Shown here: positions 1 through 7,959 of the stretch, piece after piece
Position numbering within the stretch: position 1 is the stretch's first letter
Layout of the letters: the number at the start of each line of letters is the position of its first letter
Source of the DNA: Planctomycetota bacterium
Lineage (GTDB): Bacteria; Planctomycetota; Phycisphaerae; WQYP01
Reading direction: 5' to 3'
Length of the DNA stretch: 45,957 nt
NCBI GenBank assembly: GCA_021819825.1
Contig: JAKAEZ010000017.1
Location: 1 to 45,957 of the forward strand
Made by a program: the position numbers and the translations under genes
The notes under the pieces: generated by a model
What the model saw: only the letters and a program-made list of their open reading frames with translations
What the model was told of the DNA's origin: nothing
Database searches by the model: none

Positions 1-127
1 AACAGCGACAACTCGCTGAAAACAAAAGTATTCTGATTCGGCAGGCCTGACCATCGGTTCCTCATGCCCGCAGATTATCCCCTATCAGAAAACTCCCCGG
101 TAGATGTGGTTCGTAGGACGGACACGG
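1..127. repeat. Terminal inverted repeat, left copy
   Basis: The first 127 bases are the exact reverse complement of the last 127 bases (45831-45957). Identity stops sharply: base 128 is T here, while the equivalent base beyond the right copy would be A. I see no gene inside. A perfect match of exactly 127 bases equals a k-mer size often used as the largest in short-read assemblers, so this is most simply a repeat node where the contig was cut. The sequence itself is then a real repeat present in opposite orientation at both sides of this region. Confidence 0.95.
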
Positions 128-133
128 TATAAT
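128..133 (+). promoter_or_regulatory. Possible -10 box upstream of the DUF3300 gene
   Basis: A perfect TATAAT lies 59 bases before the preferred start codon at 193 and directly abuts the terminal repeat. The hexamer 17 bases upstream (TGTGGT) is a poor -35 match and would lie inside the terminal repeat. It is a sequence match only. Confidence 0.35.
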
Positions 134-192
134 AGATTGTGGGCATGAAGATTTTTATGCTGCGGGCGGTGGATCTGGAAAGGGTTGTAACG

Positions 193-1503
193 ATGTCAAA
201 CAAGATATTATCCATTCCGGCATTGCGTTATGGCATGGCGTACCTGGCGTTGCTGATCGGCAGTTCGGCGGTTTGTACCTACGCTCAGAATTACCCCGCC
301 TATTCGGGCTACACTCCATACTATTCTCAGCCCTATACTCCGCCGGCACCGCCGGTTGCCCCCCCGCCACCGGCTTATGCGCCGGTTTACGGGCCGCCGG
401 TCATGGCAACTCCGCAGATTGTTGCACCACTTAGTGCCGCCCAGATTGATGAGTTGGTGGCCCCTATTGCGCTGTATCCTGACCCGTTGCTGGCGCAACT
501 TCTGCCGGCCAGCACGTACCCGCAGGAAGTGGCGTTGGCGGCCCAGTGGCTGCAATACAATCCTAATCCCAGTGAAATTGTCATTGATATGCAAAACTGG
601 GACGCATCCGTTAAAGCCTTGGTGCACTATCCGACTGTGCTGCAATATATGAATACGAATCTGCAGTGGACGCAAGCCCTGGGTGTGGCTTTTCTCAATC
701 AACAGGCCGATGTAATGCAGGCGATTCAACAATTGCGGGCGCAGGCCATCGCGGCGGGAACGTTACAATCCACCCCGCAGCAACAGGTGATATCCCAAAA
801 CGGAACCATTTGGATTGAGCCGGCGAATCCGCAGATAATTTATGTACCGCAGTATGATCCGAACTGGGTTTATAGTCGGCAACTGGGGAATTTCACCGGT
901 CCGTATCTGACTTTCAGCTTGGGATTTGCCATTGGGAATTGGCTCAATAATAATTGCGATTGGCGGAATAACTGGATCAACGCGGGCCAGAGCTGGGACC
1001 ATAACTGGCGGCGGGACAACCGGGGGCAATGGATGCGTCATCGAGAGGCGTTTCCCGGCAATCGCGGCGGATTCGGCCCTGCGCAAGCGATTCCACAGCG
1101 CTGGCAGCGCAACGCGCGTGTACCACTTCCAGCGCTGCCTCCCAATATGGCGCAACGTGGGGCGCTGCGGCAATATCGCGGCTGGCCCAACCAAGCGCCG
1201 GTGAATCGTCCGGGAGATCGTCGGGGAAATAATGCCCGCGAGTTTACGCCCCAGCCCCCGGCGAGAGTATTTGGCGGAAATTATCGCAGTGATTACAACA
1301 TTAGCCGCGCGGAGAATCGGGGACGCCAAAGCCTGCAGACCTTTCAAAATCAACAGCGACAAGGCAGGGGGAACCGCCCGGCCTATCGTGCACCCCAGCA
1401 GCGGCAAAGGCAGGCTCCGCAAGCATTTCAGGGTATGAATTCCAATCGGCAAGTACAGCAAGATGCGCAGCGCGGCCGGCAATCCATGCGTCGCCGACGA
1501 TAA
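193..1503 (+). CDS. Exported DUF3300 domain protein
   Basis: A 436-residue protein of unknown function. The start at 193 is preferred over the in-frame ATG at 139 because GGAAAGG lies 9 bases upstream and it places a clean signal peptide (hydrophobic YGMAYLALLIGSSAV, then about TYAQ) at the N-terminus. A Pro/Tyr-rich linker follows (about residues 33-75). The DUF3300 core spans about residues 80-235, with the typical DELVAPIALYPDPLLAQ and IIYVPQYDPNWVY segments. The C-terminal 180 residues are low complexity, rich in Arg, Gln, Asn and Gly, and probably disordered. The next gene, DUF2950, starts 47 bases downstream; these two families are often neighbours, so they probably act together in the envelope. 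The molecular function is not known. Confidence 0.85.
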   Translation: MSNKILSIPALRYGMAYLALLIGSSAVCTYAQNYPAYSGYTPYYSQPYTPPAPPVAPPPPAYAPVYGPPVMATPQIVAPLSAAQIDELVAPIALYPDPLLAQLLPASTYPQEVALAAQWLQYNPNPSEIVIDMQNWDASVKALVHYPTVLQYMNTNLQWTQALGVAFLNQQADVMQAIQQLRAQAIAAGTLQSTPQQQVISQNGTIWIEPANPQIIYVPQYDPNWVYSRQLGNFTGPYLTFSLGFAIGNWLNNNCDWRNNWINAGQSWDHNWRRDNRGQWMRHREAFPGNRGGFGPAQAIPQRWQRNARVPLPALPPNMAQRGALRQYRGWPNQAPVNRPGDRRGNNAREFTPQPPARVFGGNYRSDYNISRAENRGRQSLQTFQNQQRQGRGNRPAYRAPQQRQRQAPQAFQGMNSNRQVQQDAQRGRQSMRRRR

Positions 1504-1550
1504 CCCACCAACGTGTCAACGAGTTTTGAGAATATTTTTCGGAGAAGTTT

Positions 1551-2567
1551 ATGACTACAGGTAGCAATAGTTCTAAGTGTTTAATAGCCGCGATGTTGTT
1601 TTCGGGAACGCTTTTACTGGCCTGTGCAGGGTGTCAGAGCCGGAACCCAACCAATGCGAACGCAGCCGCAATGGGGCAGCCGATGCTGCAAGGCCAAACG
1701 GGGCGACCCGGCGTGGGGCAGGAACTGTTTCCCAGTGATGATGCGGCGGCGGCGGCGTTGCTGGCCGCGGTCAAAACGCAAAATCACGCAAAACTGCATC
1801 TGATATTTGGACCGGCAATAAAAGAGCTGGTTTCCGGCGACAAGGTGGAGGATCACCGCCATTTTGAAGAGTTTGTGGCCCACGCCAAACAAAAATTCTG
1901 GCTGGAGAAAAAAAATACCGATACGTCGATTGTTCATATTGGCAATAAGAACTGGCCCTTCCCCATTCCCATTGTTCGGCTTGCGAACGGCAAATGGTTT
2001 TTTGATACCCAGGCGGGAAAGGCGGAAATTTTAGCCCGGCGGATCGGAGCCGATGAGCTTGATACGATTAAAGTTTGCGAGGCGTATGTGCTGGCGCAAC
2101 AGCAATATGCCAGCACGTATCATGATGGCGCAGATGTCTTGCGGTACGCTCAGCGGCTGGTAAGTAAACCGGGCACACAAGATGGTCTGTACTGGCCGGC
2201 CGCCGTCGGGCAACCGGAGAGTCCTTTCGGCCCGCTGGCCGCCCAGGCCGCGGCTGAGGGCTACACGCCTGGGGCGCACAAAACTGCCGGACCGCATCCG
2301 TTTAACGGCTACTATTTTCATATTCTCACCCGGCAGGGGTCGGCAGCGCCGGGCGGAAAATACAACTATGTCATCAATGGGAATATGATTGCGGGTTTTG
2401 CCCTTGTCGCATTTCCCGCCAAATACGGTTCCTCCGGCATTATGACGTTTATTGTCAATCAGCAGGGGCGGGTCTATCAAAAAGACCTGGGGCCGGATAC
2501 TTTGTCGATCGCCCGCCACATGACGCGTTATAACCCCGATAAATCGTGGACGCTCATACAGGAATGA
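1551..2567 (+). CDS. DUF2950 family lipoprotein
   Basis: A 338-residue protein with GGAGAA just upstream of the ATG. The N-terminus is a lipoprotein signal peptide: a hydrophobic stretch ending LLACAGCQS, where one of the two Cys would be lipidated. From about residue 60 it matches DUF2950: FPSDDAAAAALLAAVK, then NGKWFFDTQAGKAEILARR, then GYYFHILTRQGSAAPGG and a C-terminal segment with GIMTFIVNQQGRVYQKDLG. Length is usual for the family. It sits directly downstream of the DUF3300 gene and 9 bases before the glycosyltransferase, so the three are probably one transcript. The biochemical role is unknown; a periplasmic, membrane-anchored location is inferred. Confidence 0.87.
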   Translation: MTTGSNSSKCLIAAMLFSGTLLLACAGCQSRNPTNANAAAMGQPMLQGQTGRPGVGQELFPSDDAAAAALLAAVKTQNHAKLHLIFGPAIKELVSGDKVEDHRHFEEFVAHAKQKFWLEKKNTDTSIVHIGNKNWPFPIPIVRLANGKWFFDTQAGKAEILARRIGADELDTIKVCEAYVLAQQQYASTYHDGADVLRYAQRLVSKPGTQDGLYWPAAVGQPESPFGPLAAQAAAEGYTPGAHKTAGPHPFNGYYFHILTRQGSAAPGGKYNYVINGNMIAGFALVAFPAKYGSSGIMTFIVNQQGRVYQKDLGPDTLSIARHMTRYNPDKSWTLIQE

Positions 2568-2576
2568 TGGGGCGCT

Positions 2577-3944
2577 ATGACCGATATTGATCTGATTCAC
2601 GCGCCCACGATTCCGGCGGCATTGAGCGATGGAACGTATGTAAACCCGGCGGTAACGCAGATGACGATGGTGTACGGCGTGATAATCCCGGTGTACAACC
2701 ACGGCGGGACGCTGGCAAAAGTTATTGACGAAGTGCTGGAGAAACTTCCGGAAGCGACGGTTTTTGTCATCAATGACGGTAGCACCGACTCCACGGCGGA
2801 CGTGTTGCGGGAATTGGAATTACAGTATCCGGCAGGCCCCCATTGTGCGCTGCGAATTTTGCATCATCGGCATAATCAGGGTAAAGGTGCCGCGCTATTG
2901 ACCGGCTTTTTTGCCGCGCGGGACGCCGGGTGCACCCATGCGATTACCATTGACTCCGATGGGCAACATCGGGTTACCGATATTTTTCGACTCATGCAGA
3001 TAGGGCAACTATTTCCTGATGATTTAATTATCGGAGATCGGCAGATGGATTCTGCCAATGTCCCGGCCCGGAGCAAACACGGACGCGATATGTCCCGCTT
3101 CTGGATGCTTTTGCAAACCGGCCAGGACGTACCGGATACGCAGTGCGGGCTAAGAATTTATCCGCTGCGGCATACCCTGACACTCACCCATCTGTTCCGG
3201 CGATTTGATTTCGAAACCGAAACGCTGGTTCGCCACGCCTGGGCGGGCTTACAGGTGCGATCATCACCCATCACGTGTATTTATTTTACAGCCGACGACC
3301 GAATTACCCATTTCCGTCCGGTGCGTGATACGATTCGTGGAGTACGCCTGAATGTCATATTAACCACGTGGCGGATTATCAATCCTATGCCGTGCCGCAA
3401 ATGCCGAATTTCATATCAGAGGCAGCCTGTCTCCTGGCGGGATTGGTCCAGTTGGCGGTTCTGGAAGCGGCAACTTGGATTGGCGCAATGTGATGCCTTG
3501 GCTGATGCCATGCTGGCCACAGCAGTGGGCGTTGGAGTGCTTATAGCCGTGCTGCCCCTTTATGGAATTCAGACACTTCTGGCTATCTACACGGCTCGCC
3601 GGTTGCATATTAATATCCCCGTAACGCTTCTGGCCACGCAAATATCTCTTCCGCCGTTTATTCCAATTTTAATATTTATGAATATTCAAACCGGCTATTT
3701 GATTTTGCATGGCAGGTTTTTGTCGCCGCAATTTATGGAGCATCAGCAACTGTCCTGGCAGGGGATTTTTTCCACCTATCTGATGCCGATGTTGCTTGGC
3801 GGATTAATTTGCGGATTGACGCTGGGCACTCTCGCCGTGCTGATGACACGGGCCATGCTGGGCCGCATGCACCGCAAATCGGCGGCAGCGCGTGCGGCCG
3901 TGGCTCTTGATTCAGCGACAGGACCTGCTGAAATGACAACCTAA
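2577..3944 (+). CDS. Family 2 glycosyltransferase fused to a DUF2062 membrane domain
   Basis: A 455-residue two-part protein. Residues about 30-250 are a GT-A family 2 glycosyltransferase: GVIIPVYNHGGTL opens the fold, FVINDGSTDST is the nucleotide-binding loop, and ITIDSDGQHR holds the DxD-type metal site. This resembles dolichol-phosphate-mannose-synthase-like enzymes that use a nucleotide sugar. Residues about 290-435 are a DUF2062 domain with about three hydrophobic segments (around AVGVGVLIAVLPLYGIQT, PPFIPILIFMNIQ and LMPMLLGGLICGLTLG). The fused domain probably anchors the enzyme to the inner membrane. It starts 9 bases after the DUF2950 stop. The donor and acceptor cannot be told from sequence. 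Confidence 0.87.
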   Translation: MTDIDLIHAPTIPAALSDGTYVNPAVTQMTMVYGVIIPVYNHGGTLAKVIDEVLEKLPEATVFVINDGSTDSTADVLRELELQYPAGPHCALRILHHRHNQGKGAALLTGFFAARDAGCTHAITIDSDGQHRVTDIFRLMQIGQLFPDDLIIGDRQMDSANVPARSKHGRDMSRFWMLLQTGQDVPDTQCGLRIYPLRHTLTLTHLFRRFDFETETLVRHAWAGLQVRSSPITCIYFTADDRITHFRPVRDTIRGVRLNVILTTWRIINPMPCRKCRISYQRQPVSWRDWSSWRFWKRQLGLAQCDALADAMLATAVGVGVLIAVLPLYGIQTLLAIYTARRLHINIPVTLLATQISLPPFIPILIFMNIQTGYLILHGRFLSPQFMEHQQLSWQGIFSTYLMPMLLGGLICGLTLGTLAVLMTRAMLGRMHRKSAAARAAVALDSATGPAEMTT

Positions 3945-4008
3945 GCGGGCTTTCGAAGAAGCCATCAGATGATACCGTTTGATTATTTGCCGGCTTTCCC
4001 CCGCAGAT

Positions 4009-4806
4009 CTAATCCGTGGAGAATTCTTTTTCCCGATTGGCCAACTGGGATCGCAAGCGAGCGATGATGCTCGAGTGCATTTGACTGACGCGCGATTCGG
4101 AAAGCTCCAGAGCGTCGCCAATTTCCTTCATGGTCATTTCTTCATAATAATACAGCACCAGGATCATTTTTTCCGAGCGGGACAGGCCGCGGGTGATTAA
4201 ATCCTTGATATCGCGCTGGTGCAATATTTGCAGGGGTGAATCCGAGGTTTTATCCTGAAGTACATCCACTTCGCGAACGTCTTTGTCGCTGTCGGATTCA
4301 AACCATTTCCGGGACAGGCTTACCTGGGAAACCGCGCTGGAATCCTTGAGCATTTTTTCAAATTCATCCGCCGGCACGCCCAGATGGGCCGCAATTTCTT
4401 CCTGAGTGGGAGCACGGCCCAGTTTCATTTCCAGTTGCCGGGACGCCTGAATCACTTTACTGGAGCGGCTGCGCACCAGGCGGGGCACCCAGTCCATGTT
4501 GCGCAATTCATCGAGAATGGCACCGCGAATGCGCGGGGCGCAGTACGTTTCAAACTTCACCCCGCGGTTGGGGTCAAATGATTCAATCGCATCTTTCAGG
4601 CCGAAGGAGCCGGCCTGTATAAGATCGTCCAGATCCACTTCATCCGGCAGTTTGGAATAAATGCGATCGGCGTTGTAGCGCACCAGGGGGAGATATTCCA
4701 TCATGAGCAGATTGCGCAGCACTTCGGTCTTATTGGCTTTGAACTTTTTCCAGACATCATTGATGTCTTGTTCAACGGCCGCCGTAGTTGTGCGAGTTTT
4801 TGCCAT
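4009..4806 (-). CDS. RNA polymerase sigma factor, FliA/WhiG family
   Basis: A 265-residue sigma-70 family protein of the sigma-28 type. The start at 4806 is chosen over the upstream in-frame start at 4887 because AAGGAG sits 7 bases before it and homology begins there. Region 2 is clear: YLPLVRYNADRIYSKL, then DDLIQAGSFGLKDAIESFDP and GVKFETYCAPRIRGAILDEL, where the latter carries the -10 recognition helix. Region 3 follows (LGRAPTQEEIAAHLGV). Region 4 ends the protein with MTMKEIGDALELSESRVSQM, the -35 helix-turn-helix. FliA/WhiG factors usually drive flagellar and late motility genes. None of those are in the window, so the regulon is unknown. It faces the glycosyltransferase gene tail to tail and has a long leader upstream. 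Confidence 0.92.
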   Translation of the reverse strand: MAKTRTTTAAVEQDINDVWKKFKANKTEVLRNLLMMEYLPLVRYNADRIYSKLPDEVDLDDLIQAGSFGLKDAIESFDPNRGVKFETYCAPRIRGAILDELRNMDWVPRLVRSRSSKVIQASRQLEMKLGRAPTQEEIAAHLGVPADEFEKMLKDSSAVSQVSLSRKWFESDSDKDVREVDVLQDKTSDSPLQILHQRDIKDLITRGLSRSEKMILVLYYYEEMTMKEIGDALELSESRVSQMHSSIIARLRSQLANREKEFSTD

Positions 4807-5369
4807 GGGTCGCTCCTTGACCAGACCAGCACCGGAACGGATGACTATTTTGATATCCGCAGGGCGCAGAAAACACGTGGGCTTCATGCCCCTTTAATTT
4901 TCCATGTAACATTGTAGCACGACGATAATTGTTTGGTGAAACACCGCCCAACCCGGCGACCAGGGGTATGGACATAGCCCGGCCGGTGATCTCCACGCCT
5001 GGGCCCGCCAATTTATTTTGTGCGGCGAATAAAAAATAACACGTTGATGATAACATTTTAACAGCGGAACCCGGGGCGGCACAGAGGTCATCTGCCCTAT
5101 GAATTTTGTTGATCAAATTTCGGAATAAACCAAGCATATCGAATCCATTCGTTGCTTCGGGCGGCCTTCCTTGCCTCGTGAGACGGTCAAACTGCTTTAA
5201 CACAGTGCCAGATTTTTTTCCGACTCCGAGATTCTCACGAACTGCGTGGAAATTCTATCCGAGCTGACGGAACTTGGCAACCCCTTCATGCCACTCTCGC
5301 CAGCTTTACAATTAGTGTAACTCGGCCTTGGGAGAAAGCAAGAGTATTTTTTCCAGACGATTCTCCCGG
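4807..5369. other. Intergenic leader, no gene recognised
   Basis: About 560 bases between the sigma factor start and the FKBP gene stop. It is AT-richer than its surroundings around 5015-5060 and 5100-5130, as expected for a promoter region of the sigma gene. I looked for tRNA, SRP RNA and RNase P RNA signatures on both strands and found none. Open frames here give only low-quality translations. Confidence 0.5.
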
Positions 5370-5921
5370 TTAATTTGCCGCTTGCACGCCCAGCAGGTGC
5401 ACCCGAAACTTCAGCGTGCTGTTAGCGGGAATGCCGCTGCCCGGAGGGGATTGATCCCCGTAGGCCAGCGCCGGCGGAATGATCAATTCACGAATTCCGC
5501 CCACCCGCATACCCTTTACGCCAATATCCCAGCCGGAAATCACCTGCCCGGCACCCAGTACAAATGGGAACGGCTGATTGCCGTGGAGCTTGCTGGCGTC
5601 AAAAACTTTGCCGTTCATCAACATGCCGGTGTAGTGGACAATGGCCGTTTCGCCATCTTTCGCTACCGGGCCTGTGCCGATTTTAATATCTTTGATAATC
5701 AATCCGTCCGCGAGCTTACGCACATGTTCTCCTGGAGTGGCTGGAGCGGTAGACGCCTGGCCGGCTGTTGCGCCGGCGGGGACGACGGCGGTAGCGTTGA
5801 CCGGAGTCGCCGGGGCGGATGTCGACGGAGTCTGTTGCGAACCGGAGTTGCCGCAGCCGGCGAGAGCCAGCGTGAGTGCGGAACTTAAAGTCAACATGAA
5901 TGCTCTAGGCAGGGTTTTCAT
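5370..5921 (-). CDS. FKBP-type peptidyl-prolyl isomerase lipoprotein
   Basis: A 183-residue exported prolyl isomerase that would help fold proteins in the periplasm. The N-terminus is a lipoprotein signal (LALAGC, lipobox Cys near residue 22), then an Ala/Thr/Pro-rich linker to about residue 65. The FKBP domain fills the rest: AIVHYTGMLMNGKVFDAS, FVLGAGQVISGWDIGVKGM and IPPALAYGD contain the usual active-site aromatic and aliphatic residues (Y, F, D, V, I, W, Y). It lies 98 bases downstream of the aminopeptidase gene on the same strand and could share its transcript. The family assignment is strong; substrates are unknown. Confidence 0.93.
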   Translation of the reverse strand: MKTLPRAFMLTLSSALTLALAGCGNSGSQQTPSTSAPATPVNATAVVPAGATAGQASTAPATPGEHVRKLADGLIIKDIKIGTGPVAKDGETAIVHYTGMLMNGKVFDASKLHGNQPFPFVLGAGQVISGWDIGVKGMRVGGIRELIIPPALAYGDQSPPGSGIPANSTLKFRVHLLGVQAAN

Positions 5922-6019
5922 TTTTGATGATCCTCAAAATAGTGGTTCACAAACGCTATCGATGTATTATGCACGATCTTCGCGGCACGGACAAATCAAA
6001 CCGCGTCGAAAAAACATCG

Positions 6020-7144
6020 TCACGGATTGGGCCAATCCGCATTGACGAAGCGCCCCGCTTCCAGAATTGTTTTGCCGTCCACCTCAATGCGGCAGCCCGG
6101 CTGGCGTAAATCGCACACCATGTCCCAGTGCAGACCGCTTTCATTTTTTCCACCGGTTTCCGGATAGGCGGCTCCCAATGCGGCATGACACGTCCCGCCG
6201 ATTTTTTCATCAAAGAGCGTATTACGCGTGTACTGTTGAATTGAAAAATTGGTACCGATGGCAAATTCGCCCAGCGTTCGGCTGCCGGCGTCCTGATCCA
6301 TCATGGCGATCAGGAAATCCAATCCCTTGGAGGCCGCGGCATCCACTACTTTGCCATTCTTAAACTTCAGCACAATGCCATCGCACTCGCGACCATGATG
6401 CACAGCCGGGAAACTGTAGCGAATGACACCGTTGACGGCATCTTCAATCGGGCCGGTAAACACTTCGCCATCCGGAAAATTTTCATGGCCGCAGCAGTTA
6501 ATCCAGCGGCGTGCTTCCACGCCCAATCGTAAATCAGTATCTTTGGCAATCACATGCACTTCTTTGGCACCGTTAAGATAATCCGCCAGCCGCTGCTGCT
6601 TTTCACTGATCTTTTTCCAGGCCGCCACCGGATCATCCAGATGCAGCAATCCACCCCGGAAAACAAAATCCGCGTAATCGTGCAGGGACATTTCCGCATC
6701 CTGCGCACTGGCCTGCGTGGGATATTGCGTTCCCACCCATTTTAATTTGCCCTGTGCGGCGCGCTCCAGAAATCGTTTGCTGATCGGTCTGCGGGCCTGC
6801 GCGGCGGCGGCCTGCTTTTTCGGGTCCACCTGCGTCATGGCACGGGTATTTTCCTGCGCCCAAAGACCAATGGATACATCCATATTTTCAACAATGAATT
6901 GCGACACCGGTGAAATATATTCCAACTGCCGGGCGCTGGCGACTCGGTAAAACGCTTCTTCCATCGCATCCGAGCTCATGGAAACAAAAGGGTGTCCGCC
7001 CGCCAGAAGCACCTCTTCATAAATGGCTTCAATGAGCGGCAGGCCGACGGCGTCGCCGGAAATTCTCACCAGTTCGCCCGCTTTGACCCCCGCGGAATAA
7101 CCCACGAGCACCTTGGCAAGTTTATCTAATCGTTGATCCCGCAT
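6020..7144 (-). CDS. Aminopeptidase, M29 family
   Basis: A 374-residue metallo-aminopeptidase related to AmpS/AmpT/PepS that removes N-terminal residues from peptides in the cytoplasm. The start at 7144 (MRDQRLDKLAKVLV) is preferred over 7228 because AGGA lies 9 bases upstream and the added segment has no homology. The two-metal site can be placed by comparison with the family: E227 (PDGEVFTGP), E293 (LGEFAIG), H320 (GGTCHAALG), Y327, H339 and D341 (GLHWDMVCDL). All are present, so the enzyme should be active. No signal peptide is seen. The FKBP gene follows on the same strand. Confidence 0.93.
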   Translation of the reverse strand: MRDQRLDKLAKVLVGYSAGVKAGELVRISGDAVGLPLIEAIYEEVLLAGGHPFVSMSSDAMEEAFYRVASARQLEYISPVSQFIVENMDVSIGLWAQENTRAMTQVDPKKQAAAAQARRPISKRFLERAAQGKLKWVGTQYPTQASAQDAEMSLHDYADFVFRGGLLHLDDPVAAWKKISEKQQRLADYLNGAKEVHVIAKDTDLRLGVEARRWINCCGHENFPDGEVFTGPIEDAVNGVIRYSFPAVHHGRECDGIVLKFKNGKVVDAAASKGLDFLIAMMDQDAGSRTLGEFAIGTNFSIQQYTRNTLFDEKIGGTCHAALGAAYPETGGKNESGLHWDMVCDLRQPGCRIEVDGKTILEAGRFVNADWPNP

Positions 7145-7275
7145 GCCGTAACATCCTTTCGTAAGATCGTAGGCCAGATTACCGCATGAACCCGTCGCCC
7201 GCAACGGGAAAGGGCATAAAATGGGCATGGACGAACGCGGTCGGCTGGGCTCGGCTCCAGCACAGCGACCGATCG

Positions 7276-7959
7276 TTATCCGGCTTCCATGGTCACTTGA
7301 ATGGCCATACGCAGCAGTTCACTGCTGCTGGCGAGGTTGAGTTTTTCTTTAATGTGTTCGCGGTGCGCTTCGATGGTTTTGGTGCTTAGATGCAGGGTTT
7401 TGGCGATCTCACGCACGGGCTTGCCCTGGCCGAGGAATTGGAATATTTCCAGTTCACGATCCGTCAGCAGATCCAGCGATGATTTCAGGGGTTGATTTCC
7501 TGAAACAGCCAACTGACGCAACACGCGGGCGGCGATGGCGTCGCTGACGTAAATTTCCCCGGCCAGAATTCGGCGAATTGCCAGGAGAATTTTCTCGGTG
7601 GCTTCCTGCTTCATGATATAGCCGCGGGCACCGGCGCGCAAAGCGCGCTCGGCATACATGTTTTCATCGTGCATGGAAAGCACCAGCATCAGCAGATTCT
7701 CATAGCGGGCCTTCAGGTCTTTAATGAGTTCCAAACCCGGCTTTCCCTTCATGGATAAATCCACAACCACCAGATCAGGCTTTAGCGCGGAAATTAACTC
7801 CATCGCGACATCCGCATCGGGTGCTTCACCGCAGACATTAAGATCACCCGCAGCCTCAATAAGCAGCCGCACCCCCTGGCGCGCTAACGGATGGTCATCT
7901 ACCAGAATAATGCGGGGCCGCACTTTAACATTTTTAGATCGAGGGCGAATGGTCGGCAT
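7276..7959 (-). CDS. NarL/FixJ-type response regulator
   Basis: A 227-residue DNA-binding response regulator. The receiver domain covers about residues 15-130: acidic pair D21-D22 (ILVDDHP), phosphoacceptor D67 (VVVDLSMKG), the Ser of LVLSMHD and the Lys of YIMKQEA. A LuxR-type helix-turn-helix fills about residues 160-222 (LTDRELEIFQFLGQGKPV, then IAKTLHLSTKTIEAHREHI). GGAG lies 10 bases before the ATG. Its first 26 bases overlap the end of the histidine kinase gene in another frame, so the two are translationally linked and form a cognate pair. Target genes are unknown. Confidence 0.94.
   Translation of the reverse strand: MPTIRPRSKNVKVRPRIILVDDHPLARQGVRLLIEAAGDLNVCGEAPDADVAMELISALKPDLVVVDLSMKGKPGLELIKDLKARYENLLMLVLSMHDENMYAERALRAGARGYIMKQEATEKILLAIRRILAGEIYVSDAIAARVLRQLAVSGNQPLKSSLDLLTDRELEIFQFLGQGKPVREIAKTLHLSTKTIEAHREHIKEKLNLASSSELLRMAIQVTMEAG

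Noticed and set aside
5090-5200. Possible SRP or RNase P RNA on the minus strand (GGCAAGGAAGG)
   Set aside because: The conserved SRP tip sequence and the RNase P core motifs are absent.
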